A stretch of 64,000 nucleotides of DNA from Paraburkholderia nodosa DSM 21604. GTDB lineage: Bacteria > Pseudomonadota > Gammaproteobacteria > Burkholderiales > Burkholderiaceae. The DNA lies in assembly GCF_000519185.1 (NCBI RefSeq), contig NZ_JAFA01000002.1, positions 367,003 to 431,002 of the forward strand, read 5' to 3'. How positions within the stretch are numbered: the stretch's first letter is position 1; each line of letters opens with the position of its first letter. Under the pieces are notes generated by a model. It ran no database searches. It had not been told where the DNA came from and saw only the letters and a program-made list of their open reading frames with translations. Shown here in pieces: positions 43,764-53,346 of the stretch. A program made the translations under genes and the position numbers.

Positions 43764-46700
43764 ATGCCGCAACGCTTGTTGCCGAACAACGCACCGCGTC
43801 TCGCACCAAAACTCGCACCGACACTCGCGCCGATCGTCGCGCTGCTCTTCGCGGCCTCGCCGTATCTGGCCTCGGCGCAGGCAGGCCCACAGCCAGCGGC
43901 CAACGCCGCCACGCCCGCCGCCCAGGCCGCGCAGCTGCTCTCGGCCGCACGCATGTGGGAAGGCAAGAATCGTCCGGATATCGCACGCGGGCTCGTGCAA
44001 AAAGCGCTGCTGTTCGACCCGCAGCAGCCCCAGGCGCTCGCGTTGCTCGGCGAAATCGAGCTGCGCTCGAACCGCCCGGCCGAAGCCGCGAAAATCCTCG
44101 CGCAGCTCAAAAAAATCGCGCCCAATGCGAGCGCAACGAAAGAGCTCGACGACGCCTACCGCGTCGCCACGAGCGGCAAGATGGAGATGGCCCAGATCCG
44201 CCTGCTCTCGGCCGCCGGCAAGAGCGAGGAAGCTTCGGCGCGCCTGCTCAAGCTGTTTCCGAACGGCGCGCCCGCGGGCGATCTCGCGGGCGACTACTAC
44301 CGCATCCTGGCCGGCACGACCGCGGGCCGCGCGCAGGCGATCAGCGAATTGCGCACGCGCGTGAAGCAGAATCCGAACGATCCCCGCCTCGCGCTGATCC
44401 TCGGCGATCTGCTCACCGACCGTGCCGACACGCGCATGGAAGGCCTCAACCTCATCTATCACGTGTACCAGCGGCAGGACAGCAACCGGGCGTTCGCGCT
44501 CGAACTGTGGCGGCGCGCGCTCGCGAGCGCCGGGCACGACGATCCCGCCTATTACGTGTGGTATCTGCGCTATCTGCAGGAAGTGCCCGACGACTCCGAC
44601 GCGAAGCAGACCGTCGCCGATCTCGGCAAGAAGCTCGGCGCGAAGGGCCAGGCGCAGGCGCAAGCCCTGGCGCAGAACCCATCGGCGGTCATTAGCGCGC
44701 CGCCTGGCAGGGCCGCGGGCAACGCGCGAGCGTCCACCCAGGCGCGTGCGCGCCCCCGTCCCGGCCCCGGCGCCGCCGATCGCGCGCGCGGCCTTGCGCA
44801 ACTCGATCGCGGCGATCTCAAGGACGCCGAAACCTCGCTGCAAAGCGCGCAGCGCGCGAACCCCAACGACGGCGAAACCATCGGCGCGCTCGGCCTCGTG
44901 CGGCTGCGCGAAGGCCGCCACGACGAGGCGCGCGAGCTGTTCGCGCGCGCCCTCAAGCTCGACCCGGACAACGCCGGCAAGTGGCGCAGCCTCGAAAAGA
45001 CGGCCACCATCTGGGGCACCATTGCGAAGGCACGCGAGGCGAATTCGCAGGGCAAGCCGGAAGAAGCCGAAACACTCGCGCGCGCGGCGCTCAAGCTCGA
45101 TCCGGGCAACACGACCGCCAGCGATATCCTCGGCAACGCGCTCATTGCGCAGAAGAAGTGGCCCGAAGCCGAAGCCGTGCTGCGCCCGCTCGTGAACGCC
45201 CCCAAGCCCGACATGGATGCGCTGCGCGGCCTCGTGACGGTGCTGCGCGAGACAGGACGCGAAGGCGAGATCGAGCCGCTCATCGCGGCCACGACGCCGC
45301 GCGTGAGCGGCTCGAGCGCCGAGCAAAAGCAGTTGCACGCGGAACTGCTCTCGATCCAGGCGGACCAGCTGCTCGCGGACAATCGCAAGAGCCCCGCCAT
45401 CGCGAAACTCGAAGAGGCCGTGCGACTCACGCCCGACGACGCCTGGACGCGCTTCACGCTCGCGCGCCAATACCGCGACCTCGGCCTGCCCGCACTAGGC
45501 CGCCAGGTGATGGAAGACGGCCTGAAGGTCTCGCAGGCGCCCGACATGCGCTATGCCACAGCGCTCTATCTGAACTCCGTAGACGACGTCGACGCCGCCG
45601 CCGCGCAGCTCGACGCCGTACCCGCGGCCGAGCGCAGCGAAGGCATGCGCGAACTGATGGGCAATCTCGCCGCGCAGAAGAAGATCGCCCAGGCCCGCCA
45701 GCTCATCGCTCAGGGCAAGGAAGACGAGGCGCGCGCGCTGCTCGATTCCGCGGCCGCCGACGCGAACGCGGCCAACGACCCGCAGATGCTCGCCACGGTC
45801 GGGCGCGAGTGGATCGCGACAGGCGAGCCGGACCGGGGCCTCAAGCTCGTGCAGGACTGGCTCGCGGCGCACCCCGACGACCCGGCGGCCAACGGCGCGC
45901 GCGTGCGTTACGGCGAGCTGCTGGCGGCGGCCAACCGCGACGACGCGTGGGCGAACTGGATCGACGCCACGCGCGATCAGCCCGGCATCACCGGGGAGCA
46001 ACTGGCCAGTCTCGACGACCAGGAGCTGCGCCTCGTCGCGCGCGAAACCGACCGTCAGATCGAGGCGGGCGACTTGACGGGCGCCCGCCATACGCTCGAC
46101 GCCGTGCCCGACCGCCTGAAGACGACCAAACGCTGGCTGCTCGAAGACGTCGATCTGCGCGAAGCGAAGGGCGACTACAAGGGCGCGATGGCTTCGGCGC
46201 AGAAGGTGCTCGTGACGCAACCCGACGACGCCGATGCACGCCTCGCCGTTGCGCGTATGCTGGAGCGCATGGGCCGAGACCGGGAGGCCGCCGACATGGT
46301 GCGCGCAGTGCTGGCCGACACCGCGGAGAACGACATCGACACGCGCCTTGCCGTGGCGCGGCGCTTCACCGCGCTCGGGCTGAACGACGAGGCTTCCGCC
46401 GTGGTCGATCCGTTGCGCGAGCAGTATCCGGACAACCCGGACATTACGATCCAGGCGGGGCGCGTTGCGCAGGCGCGCGGCAATTACAACGAAGCCGCGA
46501 GCCTCTATCGGACCTCGCGCACGCAGGAAGTGGCCGAAGGCACGCAGCCCGACGCCGACGGCACGACGTCGGCAGGCCGCGCGCTGCAAAGTCTGGAAGA
46601 CCGCAAGCAGGGGCAGGTCGCGACCGGCTGGTATCAGTCGAACCTCTCGGGCGACCCCGGCATTTCCGAGCTGCACGCCACCGAAGTCCCGCTATACGTG

Positions 46701-47762
46701 CGCATTCCTGATGGCTATACGGGCCACTATTTCTTCCACGCCGATACGGTCTATCTGAACGCGGGCACGCTGCCCGGCAACGACCTCGACATCGCGTACA
46801 AGTACGGCAAGATCGCCGCGCTCGGCAACGCCGGGCTCGGATCCGTCAACGAGACCGCGACGGGCGTCGCGCTCGCGGCGGGTTACGAGTTCAGCGGTGC
46901 GAACAATAGCTGGCGCGCCGACATCGGCAGCACGCCGGTGGGCTTCCCGATCACGAGCGTGCTGGGCGGCATTCAGTATCGCCACGACTTCCAGAGCGGT
47001 TCGTCGCTCTCGCTCGACGTCTCGCGCCGTCCTGTGACCGCCAGCCTGGTTTCCTATGCGGGCGGCATCGATCCGGTCACGGGCGAGAAATGGGGCGGCG
47101 TGGTGCGCAACGGCTTCACCGTGCGCGGCGCGCAGGACTTCGGGCCCGGCACGATCTTCACGAGCATTGGCTTCGGGCTGCTGACCGGCACCAACGTGGA
47201 GACCAACCAGGAGTTCAAGGTTCGCAGCGGCTACGACTGGTCGGTGTTCAAGCGGCCAGACCAGATCGTGTCGAGCGGCCTCACGCTCAATTACTGGAAA
47301 TACTCGAAGAACGAACACAACTACACGTTCGGTAATGGCGGCTACTACAGTCCGCAAAGCTATTTCTCGGTCAGCATTCCGCTCGACTGGACCGGCCGCT
47401 ACAAGAAGCTTTCCTGGGAGATCGACGGATCGGTGGGCATGTCGTTCACGAACGAGAACGAGTCGCCGTTCTACCCGACGCGCCCAGGTCTGCAGGCCCA
47501 GGCGCTCGCGTTCATGAGCGCCAACGACCTCGGCTCGCCGTTCTTCGGCGGCGGCTCGGGCGGCGGCTTCAGCTATACGGTCGAAGCGGCGGCCGAATAT
47601 CGCGTGACGCCGCACTTCGTGGTGGGCGGCCGCTTCCGGCTCGACCGCTCGCGCGACTACGCGCCGAACGTAGGCGTGCTTTACCTGCGCTACTTCTTCT
47701 CGCCGCAGAAGGGGCCGGTGCCGTTCCCGCCGCGGCCGGTCGTCCCTTATTCGGCCTACTGA
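43764..47762 (+). CDS. bcsC: Cellulose export outer membrane protein BcsC
   Basis: About 1332 residues. Signal peptide (APIVALLFAASPYLASAQA), a long series of tetratricopeptide repeats (about 45-900) forming a periplasmic scaffold, and a C-terminal 16-strand barrel from about residue 950 (ATGWYQSNLSGDPGISELHA) to the terminal RYFFSPQKGP region. A Pro/Arg/Ala linker sits near residue 320. ATG 43764 is chosen because it puts the signal peptide at the start; ATGs at 43632 and 43644, overlapping bcsZ, are alternatives. It forms the outer-membrane pore for cellulose. Confidence 0.9.
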   Translation: MPQRLLPNNAPRLAPKLAPTLAPIVALLFAASPYLASAQAGPQPAANAATPAAQAAQLLSAARMWEGKNRPDIARGLVQKALLFDPQQPQALALLGEIELRSNRPAEAAKILAQLKKIAPNASATKELDDAYRVATSGKMEMAQIRLLSAAGKSEEASARLLKLFPNGAPAGDLAGDYYRILAGTTAGRAQAISELRTRVKQNPNDPRLALILGDLLTDRADTRMEGLNLIYHVYQRQDSNRAFALELWRRALASAGHDDPAYYVWYLRYLQEVPDDSDAKQTVADLGKKLGAKGQAQAQALAQNPSAVISAPPGRAAGNARASTQARARPRPGPGAADRARGLAQLDRGDLKDAETSLQSAQRANPNDGETIGALGLVRLREGRHDEARELFARALKLDPDNAGKWRSLEKTATIWGTIAKAREANSQGKPEEAETLARAALKLDPGNTTASDILGNALIAQKKWPEAEAVLRPLVNAPKPDMDALRGLVTVLRETGREGEIEPLIAATTPRVSGSSAEQKQLHAELLSIQADQLLADNRKSPAIAKLEEAVRLTPDDAWTRFTLARQYRDLGLPALGRQVMEDGLKVSQAPDMRYATALYLNSVDDVDAAAAQLDAVPAAERSEGMRELMGNLAAQKKIAQARQLIAQGKEDEARALLDSAAADANAANDPQMLATVGREWIATGEPDRGLKLVQDWLAAHPDDPAANGARVRYGELLAAANRDDAWANWIDATRDQPGITGEQLASLDDQELRLVARETDRQIEAGDLTGARHTLDAVPDRLKTTKRWLLEDVDLREAKGDYKGAMASAQKVLVTQPDDADARLAVARMLERMGRDREAADMVRAVLADTAENDIDTRLAVARRFTALGLNDEASAVVDPLREQYPDNPDITIQAGRVAQARGNYNEAASLYRTSRTQEVAEGTQPDADGTTSAGRALQSLEDRKQGQVATGWYQSNLSGDPGISELHATEVPLYVRIPDGYTGHYFFHADTVYLNAGTLPGNDLDIAYKYGKIAALGNAGLGSVNETATGVALAAGYEFSGANNSWRADIGSTPVGFPITSVLGGIQYRHDFQSGSSLSLDVSRRPVTASLVSYAGGIDPVTGEKWGGVVRNGFTVRGAQDFGPGTIFTSIGFGLLTGTNVETNQEFKVRSGYDWSVFKRPDQIVSSGLTLNYWKYSKNEHNYTFGNGGYYSPQSYFSVSIPLDWTGRYKKLSWEIDGSVGMSFTNENESPFYPTRPGLQAQALAFMSANDLGSPFFGGGSGGGFSYTVEAAAEYRVTPHFVVGGRFRLDRSRDYAPNVGVLYLRYFFSPQKGPVPFPPRPVVPYSAY

Positions 47763-47819
47763 CATGGCCATTGAACGAGCGCGCATGACGACGATGAAAT
47801 CCGCGAGACGAGCGACACG

Positions 47820-49673
47820 ATGAACGATCCCGCCACCCTCCCCGCTGCGCCCGCCGGCGCCGGCCGCGATACGCGCCGCTCGCTGTTCTCGCGGCTCGCG
47901 CGCCGCGAGCCGCTCGCGATCGACGGCCTGCCGGCCTCGCTCGCTTCGCTCGGCGCGGGCCAGGTGCACGTGGTCTACGCGAGCGCCTCGCCCGCGCGCG
48001 ACGCACTGTTCTGGCAAACCGCCGCCGCCGCGCTCACGGGTCCCGCCACCGTACTTTCCACGCGCGACGGCGCGAGCCTCGCGGCCACGCTGCGCGATCA
48101 TGGTGTCGATCTCGACAAGAGCGGTTCGACGCATGCATGGGCAAACGTCTGCGCGCTGCGCCCACTGCCGGAGCGCGACGGCGCGCAAGTGCTGATCGAA
48201 GCGCTCGACGCGCTCGCCGCGCAGTGCGCCGCGCCCGAAAGCCAGTTTTTCATCGAAGGCGCGGAGGCGTTCTTCAACTGGCAGGACCCCGCCGCACTCG
48301 CAGGCCAGGGCGCGCAGCTCGCGGGCTGGTGCGCGCAGCATCGTTACGGCGTCCTGATGGTGGCAGCGCCCCCCGGCCTCGGCGACGATCAGGAGCATCC
48401 CGAACTCGCCGCCTTCCAGGCGCGCTTCGCGGGCGCCGCGCAATTGCACCAGGTGCAGGGACAGTATCACTGGGAAGTCGCATTCTGGCGCGCGGGCGAT
48501 GCCGTGCACGGCAGCCGGAGCGTACCGCTGCGCTTTTCCGCCGCCGATCACCGGCTCACGGTTTCCGGCGGCACCTTCGAAACCGAGATCGGCGAGGCGG
48601 GCCTGCTCGCGCCCGACGAAGGCCGTGTGATCGTTTCGCGCGACGCGATGTTGCACGAGCGCGTACTGCCGCAGGCCTGGCAGATCGTCGATAACAACGA
48701 GGCCGCGGTGGCCGCCGCGCGCACCTCGGTCGCGGCCACGGTGATTCTCGATTTCAGCGTGAACCGCGACCTCGAAATGCTCGCGGAGCAGGTTCACACG
48801 CTGCGCCTGCAGTGCGGCGAAGCGCTCAAGATCATCGTGCGCGAGGACGCCGTGGCCATGCGCTACGAGTCGCTCATGCTCAACCTCGGCGCAAACCGCG
48901 TGATCGCACGGCAGACGCCGCTCGCGCAGGTCGAGGCCATCGTCGACAGTCTGCTGGGCCAGGTGTATTCCCGGCCCATGCCTGCCGATTACCGCGCGGC
49001 GCTTGCCGCCGTAGTGCATGGCGAGGAGAGCGGTTACGTGGGCGCGGCGCACTTCGTCGAACTCGTAGGCGCGGCGGTGGAGCGCAGCCGCGTGATCCAG
49101 TTGCCGAGCGTGCTGATTCGCCTCGCGCTGATGCCGGAAGTCGCGCATGTGGATGCGCTCAAGGCGTGCCATCTGCGCCGCGCGGGCGACATCGTGACGG
49201 CGAGCGGCGACAGCCTCTACGTGTTCTTCTTCGCCTGCCGCATGAGCGACGCCGACGCCGTGTGCCAGCGCGTGTTCCAGCGGCCGCTCGCCGAGCTGTT
49301 CCAGGGCGAGGAGCGCTACGGCGACGGCCGCGCGATCACGGAGGCGCTGGCCACGCTCGGCGACGAAATCGACACCACGCCGCCGCCCGACTATTCGGGC
49401 TGGCTCGCGATCAACGAGGGGCAGCCCGCCGCGCCCGCGGCCGTCTCCGTGCGGGCCAACGGCCAGACCGTGCCGCCAGCGGCGGCTGCCGCGATCGCAC
49501 CGGGCACAGCAACGGCTGCGGCAACAGAAACCGCAGCGCCGCAACCCGCGGTGCCAGTCGACATCGCTCCCATAAACGGCGACCTGTTGCCCGCGCTCGA
49601 CGCCGCCGCGCGCACCGACAACGCGAAACCGCGAGCCGCGCCGCAGCGCGCGCCGCTGCCGCTCAAAGCATAG
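47820..49673 (+). CDS. bcsE: c-di-GMP-binding cellulose protein BcsE
   Basis: 617 residues. BcsE binds cyclic di-GMP and boosts synthase output in type II cellulose systems. The middle has a degenerate receiver-like block (FSVNRDLEMLAEQVHTLRLQ), and the C-terminal degenerate GGDEF domain carries the I-site RAGD at residues 454-457 (in CHLRRAGDIVT). The last ~80 residues are an Ala/Pro-rich tail unlike E. coli BcsE. It is followed after nine bases by bcsF. Confidence 0.88.
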   Translation: MNDPATLPAAPAGAGRDTRRSLFSRLARREPLAIDGLPASLASLGAGQVHVVYASASPARDALFWQTAAAALTGPATVLSTRDGASLAATLRDHGVDLDKSGSTHAWANVCALRPLPERDGAQVLIEALDALAAQCAAPESQFFIEGAEAFFNWQDPAALAGQGAQLAGWCAQHRYGVLMVAAPPGLGDDQEHPELAAFQARFAGAAQLHQVQGQYHWEVAFWRAGDAVHGSRSVPLRFSAADHRLTVSGGTFETEIGEAGLLAPDEGRVIVSRDAMLHERVLPQAWQIVDNNEAAVAAARTSVAATVILDFSVNRDLEMLAEQVHTLRLQCGEALKIIVREDAVAMRYESLMLNLGANRVIARQTPLAQVEAIVDSLLGQVYSRPMPADYRAALAAVVHGEESGYVGAAHFVELVGAAVERSRVIQLPSVLIRLALMPEVAHVDALKACHLRRAGDIVTASGDSLYVFFFACRMSDADAVCQRVFQRPLAELFQGEERYGDGRAITEALATLGDEIDTTPPPDYSGWLAINEGQPAAPAAVSVRANGQTVPPAAAAAIAPGTATAAATETAAPQPAVPVDIAPINGDLLPALDAAARTDNAKPRAAPQRAPLPLKA

Positions 49674-49682
49674 GAGAGCGAC

Positions 49683-49886
49683 ATGAACATCTTCCTCGGT
49701 TACTTCGTCTGGGGCTTGATACTCGGCGTGCCGCTCTACTGGATCGGCTGGCGTCTGCGTCTTGGGCGCTTCGTGCCCATGTGGCTGCGCCCCGCGCGCT
49801 CGCGCCCGCTCCAGTTGCCGCCGCAGGTCGACGCCCTGCTGATTCGCGGCCAGCGCCGCTTCAGCCAGACGGGGCCGCGCCGATGA
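49683..49886 (+). CDS. bcsF: Small membrane protein BcsF
   Basis: 67 residues: one N-terminal membrane helix (YFVWGLILGVPLYWIGW) and a basic, Arg-rich cytoplasmic tail. In E. coli BcsF anchors BcsE to the inner membrane near BcsG and BcsA. Preceded by AGGAGAG and overlapping the bcsQ start by four bases (ATGA). Confidence 0.85.
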   Translation: MNIFLGYFVWGLILGVPLYWIGWRLRLGRFVPMWLRPARSRPLQLPPQVDALLIRGQRRFSQTGPRR

Positions 49887-50716
49887 AAACCATCGCCATC
49901 GTCTCCAGCGTGGGCGGTGCGGGCCGCACCACCCTCACCGCGGCGCTCGCCGGTCTGTTGGCGGCGCGCGAACATGTTGCGCTCGCCGCGGAATGCGACC
50001 CGCGCAACGTGCTGGCGCTCCATTTCGGGCTGCGCGAGAGCGCGCGCGAAGGGCTCGTCACGCATCTGGCGGGCGGTCCCGGCGCCGGCGACGCCTGGTC
50101 GCGCGCTGCGCTGCAAAGCGACGACGGCGTGCTCGTGCTGCCATGGGGCAGCCTCACTGATGGCAACGCCTCCGACGACCCGCGCGACGACGACGCCAGC
50201 GCCCGGCTCGACGCGCGCCCCGGCTGGCTGCGCGAACTGCTCGCCCGCGTGGACCTGCCGGCGCATACGATCGCGCTCGTCGATGCGGGCACGTGGCCGT
50301 CGGCGCACGCGCGCCAGGCGATCGACGCCGCCGACCTCGTACTCGGCGTCCTCACACCGTGCGCCACCGCGTGCGCGACGCTGCCGCGCCTGATCGCCGC
50401 GCTCGTGCGCGCGCAAAAGCGCAGCGTGTTTGTCGCCAATGCGGTGGTGCCCGCGCGCCAGTTACACATGGACGTCGTTGCGCTGCTGCGCGCGCGCCTC
50501 GGCGCCGCGATGCTCCCGTATCTCGTGCATGCGGACACCGGCGTGCCCGCCGCGCTCGCCGCCGGCGAAAACTTCTGCCTGAGCGCACCCAGCTCACAGG
50601 CCGCGCACGATCTTCACGGCATCGCCTCGTGGCTCTCGCACTGGAGCACGGGCGCGAGCCTCGACGCACCCGACGAACTGCTCGCGCAACACGTTGCGCG
50701 CGGGAGCACGCCATGA
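49883..50716 (+). CDS. bcsQ: ParA/MinD-like cellulose protein BcsQ (YhjQ)
   Basis: 277 residues of the SIMIBI ATPase fold, N-terminus TIAIVSSVGGAGRTTLTAAL. The deviant Walker A is degenerate: the signature Lys and the P-loop Lys are replaced (VGGAGRTT), similar to the E. coli protein, which also lacks them. BcsQ with BcsR stabilises and polarly localises the synthase complex. Overlaps of ATGA at both ends couple it to bcsF and bcsA. Confidence 0.88.
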   Translation: MKTIAIVSSVGGAGRTTLTAALAGLLAAREHVALAAECDPRNVLALHFGLRESAREGLVTHLAGGPGAGDAWSRAALQSDDGVLVLPWGSLTDGNASDDPRDDDASARLDARPGWLRELLARVDLPAHTIALVDAGTWPSAHARQAIDAADLVLGVLTPCATACATLPRLIAALVRAQKRSVFVANAVVPARQLHMDVVALLRARLGAAMLPYLVHADTGVPAALAAGENFCLSAPSSQAAHDLHGIASWLSHWSTGASLDAPDELLAQHVARGSTP

Positions 50717-53307
50717 TCCGCGAGCGCATCGTCGCCCTGTGGACGGCGTTCTGGGCCTCACTGCGCCGCCTGAGCGCGCCCGAGATCAATCTCGCGCCCG
50801 ATGCGCCGGGCGGCCAGTGGCTGCTGCGCGCCTTCTTCCGGCCGCCGCGCCCAGGCCAGCGCGACGTGCCCGCGCTCGCCTTCGCGCGGATCGGCAAGGA
50901 CATCGGCCAGCGGCTGAACATGGGCCGCGACCGCAGCGTCGGCGCGTGGCTCCTGCGCATCTTCCTGCGCCCGCGCCGCGCGCGTCAGCGTCTCGCCGCC
51001 GATCTGCGCAAGCTTCACAAGGCGCCGCAAGGACACCATCGCTTCGCGCTGCGCGCGTGGCTCGCCAGACGGCTCGAACCCATCTATCGCAGCGCCTCGC
51101 GCGCGAGCGCGGCGGTCGGCTCCCGTCTGCCCGACGTGCCGTGGGAAGGCATCGAGCAGCAGCTCGAGAAGCTTTCGGCGGCACTCGACAGCGTGCCCTT
51201 CCTGCGCCAGGGCCTCTTGTGGCTCGCATTCGTCGCGGCTGTCGCCGTGTGCACGACGCCGCTGCCGTTCGCCGGCCAGGTGCTGCTGTTCCTGCTCGTG
51301 TACGTCGTGGTGATGATCGCGCGCCGCCTGCCGGGGCGCCTCGCCACCATGCTCATGGTGATGCTATCGATCCTCATGACGGGCCGCTACGTCTGGTGGC
51401 GCAGCACGCAAACGCTGCATCTGTCGAGCCCCGCCGAGGCCGTCGTCGGCTACATCCTCTATGCGGCCGAGCTCTACACGTGGATCGTGCTGATCTTCGG
51501 CTACGTGCAGACCGCCTGGCCGCTGCGCCGCAAGCCGCAGCCGCTGCCCGACGACCCGGCCGACTGGCCGACTGTCGACCTCTACATTCCGACCTACAAC
51601 GAGCCGCTTTCGGTGGTGCGGCCAACCGTGTTCGCGACAAGCTCGATCGACTGGCCGCGCGACAAGCTGCGCGTCTACATTCTCGACGACGGCGACCGCG
51701 ACGAATTCCGCGACTTCGCGCGCGAGGCGGGCGTGGGCTACCTGCGCCGCGACGAACACACGCACGCGAAGGCCGGCAACATCAATCATGCGATGCCGCT
51801 CACGCAGGGCGAGTACATCGCGATTTTCGACTGCGACCACATTCCCACGCGCTCCTTCCTGCAAACGACCGTGGGCGTCTTTCTCGCCGATAAAAAATGC
51901 GCGATGGTGCAGACGCCGCACCACTTCTTCTCGCCCGATCCGTTCGAGCGCAACTTCGACACGTTCCACCGCGTGCCCAACGAAGGCAGCCTGTTCTACG
52001 GGCTGATCCAGGACGGCAACGACTTCTGGGACGCCACGTTCTTCTGCGGCTCGTGCGCGGTCATCAAGCGCGCGGCGCTCGAACACATTGGCGGCATCGC
52101 GACCGAGACCGTGACCGAAGACGCCCATACCTCGCTGCGGCTGCATCGCCACGGCTATACGTCGGCCTATCTGCGCACCGTGCAGGCGGCGGGTCTCGCC
52201 ACCGACAGCCTCGCCGACCACATCGGCCAGCGCATTCGCTGGGCGCGCGGCATGACGCAGATCTTCCGCATCGACAATCCGTGGATCGGCAAGGGACTCT
52301 CGTTCTTCCAGCGCATGTGCTACAGCAACGCCATGCTGCACTTCTTCTACGGCTTCCCGCGGCTCATCTTCCTCGTGATGCCGGGCGCGTACCTGTATTT
52401 CGGACTGCACGTGATCAACACGCCGGCCCCCGTGATCCTCGCCTACGTGGTGCCGTATCTGGTGATTGCCGCGATCGCCAACTCGCGCATCCAGGGGCGC
52501 TACCGCCATTCGTTCTGGGCCGAGGCCTACGAGTCGGTGCTCGCGTGGTACATCGTGCTGCCCACCACCATGGCCTTCATCAACCCGAAGCTCGGCAAGT
52601 TCAACGTGACCTCGAAGGGCGGTCATATCGAGCACGAGTATCTCGACTGGACGATCTCCAAGCCCTATCTCGTGCTGCTCGCGATCAACGCGTTCTCCGT
52701 GCTCGCGGGCATCGGCCGCCTCACGATCTGGCGCACCGAAGAGCCCGCCACCGTGTTCATGAACCTCTTCTGGGCCGCCGTGAATCTCACCGTGCTCGGT
52801 CTCGCCCTGGGCGTGGCCAAAGAGGCGAAGCAGGTACGCGTGGCGCACCGCATTCCGCTGCGCGTGCCCGCCATGCTCACGCTGCCCGACGGACGCACGC
52901 TCGCCTGCAAGACCGAGAACTATTCGATGGGCGGCCTCGGTCTCATGCTGCCCGCCGACGCCGTAGCGAAGCTCGAGCCCGGCGAGCGCATCAACGTGAC
53001 GCTCGCGCGCGGCGTGCTGGAGCACGACTTCCCCGCCGTGGTCGCGCGTCTGGCCGACCGGCGCCTCGGCGTGCGCTTCGTCGGCATGACGGTGGAGACG
53101 GAGCGCAAGCTCGTGGAATGCACGTTCGGCCGCGCCGATGCCTGGCTCGAGTGGGAGGACGTGCCGCCCTCCGATGCGCCGCTGCACGGCCTCGTTCAGT
53201 TGATCGAGCTGAGCTGGCAAGGCTACATGCGCCTCATCGACGCGTTCTTCGACGCTCTGGAAAGCTTCTTCACGCGACGCCGGGCCGGTCAGGTCCGCCA
53301 ACCCTGA
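50713..53307 (+). CDS. bcsA: Cellulose synthase catalytic subunit BcsA
   Basis: 864 residues. Family 2 glycosyltransferase with eight or so membrane helices. Active-site motifs are all present: DDG 325-327, DCD 373-375, FFCGS 444-448, TED 468-470 (catalytic base) and QRIRW 506-510. The C-terminal PilZ domain has RxxxR (713-717) and NYSMGG (736-741) for cyclic di-GMP. It polymerises UDP-glucose into beta-1,4-glucan and extrudes it. The ~160-residue basic N-terminal region is typical of type II enzymes. The start overlaps the bcsQ stop. Confidence 0.96.
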   Translation: MIRERIVALWTAFWASLRRLSAPEINLAPDAPGGQWLLRAFFRPPRPGQRDVPALAFARIGKDIGQRLNMGRDRSVGAWLLRIFLRPRRARQRLAADLRKLHKAPQGHHRFALRAWLARRLEPIYRSASRASAAVGSRLPDVPWEGIEQQLEKLSAALDSVPFLRQGLLWLAFVAAVAVCTTPLPFAGQVLLFLLVYVVVMIARRLPGRLATMLMVMLSILMTGRYVWWRSTQTLHLSSPAEAVVGYILYAAELYTWIVLIFGYVQTAWPLRRKPQPLPDDPADWPTVDLYIPTYNEPLSVVRPTVFATSSIDWPRDKLRVYILDDGDRDEFRDFAREAGVGYLRRDEHTHAKAGNINHAMPLTQGEYIAIFDCDHIPTRSFLQTTVGVFLADKKCAMVQTPHHFFSPDPFERNFDTFHRVPNEGSLFYGLIQDGNDFWDATFFCGSCAVIKRAALEHIGGIATETVTEDAHTSLRLHRHGYTSAYLRTVQAAGLATDSLADHIGQRIRWARGMTQIFRIDNPWIGKGLSFFQRMCYSNAMLHFFYGFPRLIFLVMPGAYLYFGLHVINTPAPVILAYVVPYLVIAAIANSRIQGRYRHSFWAEAYESVLAWYIVLPTTMAFINPKLGKFNVTSKGGHIEHEYLDWTISKPYLVLLAINAFSVLAGIGRLTIWRTEEPATVFMNLFWAAVNLTVLGLALGVAKEAKQVRVAHRIPLRVPAMLTLPDGRTLACKTENYSMGGLGLMLPADAVAKLEPGERINVTLARGVLEHDFPAVVARLADRRLGVRFVGMTVETERKLVECTFGRADAWLEWEDVPPSDAPLHGLVQLIELSWQGYMRLIDAFFDALESFFTRRRAGQVRQP

Positions 53308-53346
53308 TAACCGGAACCGCCGCTACCCCCTGGAACGCGAAACACT

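Noticed and set aside
46692..49544. A 950-residue open frame on the minus strand opposite bcsC and bcsE
   Set aside because: It lies antisense to well-supported bcs genes and is Arg/His/Ala-rich with no domain; the pattern is what GC-rich codon bias produces on the opposite strand. Long antisense frames at 36430-38451, 51364-53301, 53323-54900 and 59358-61373 were dropped for the same reason.
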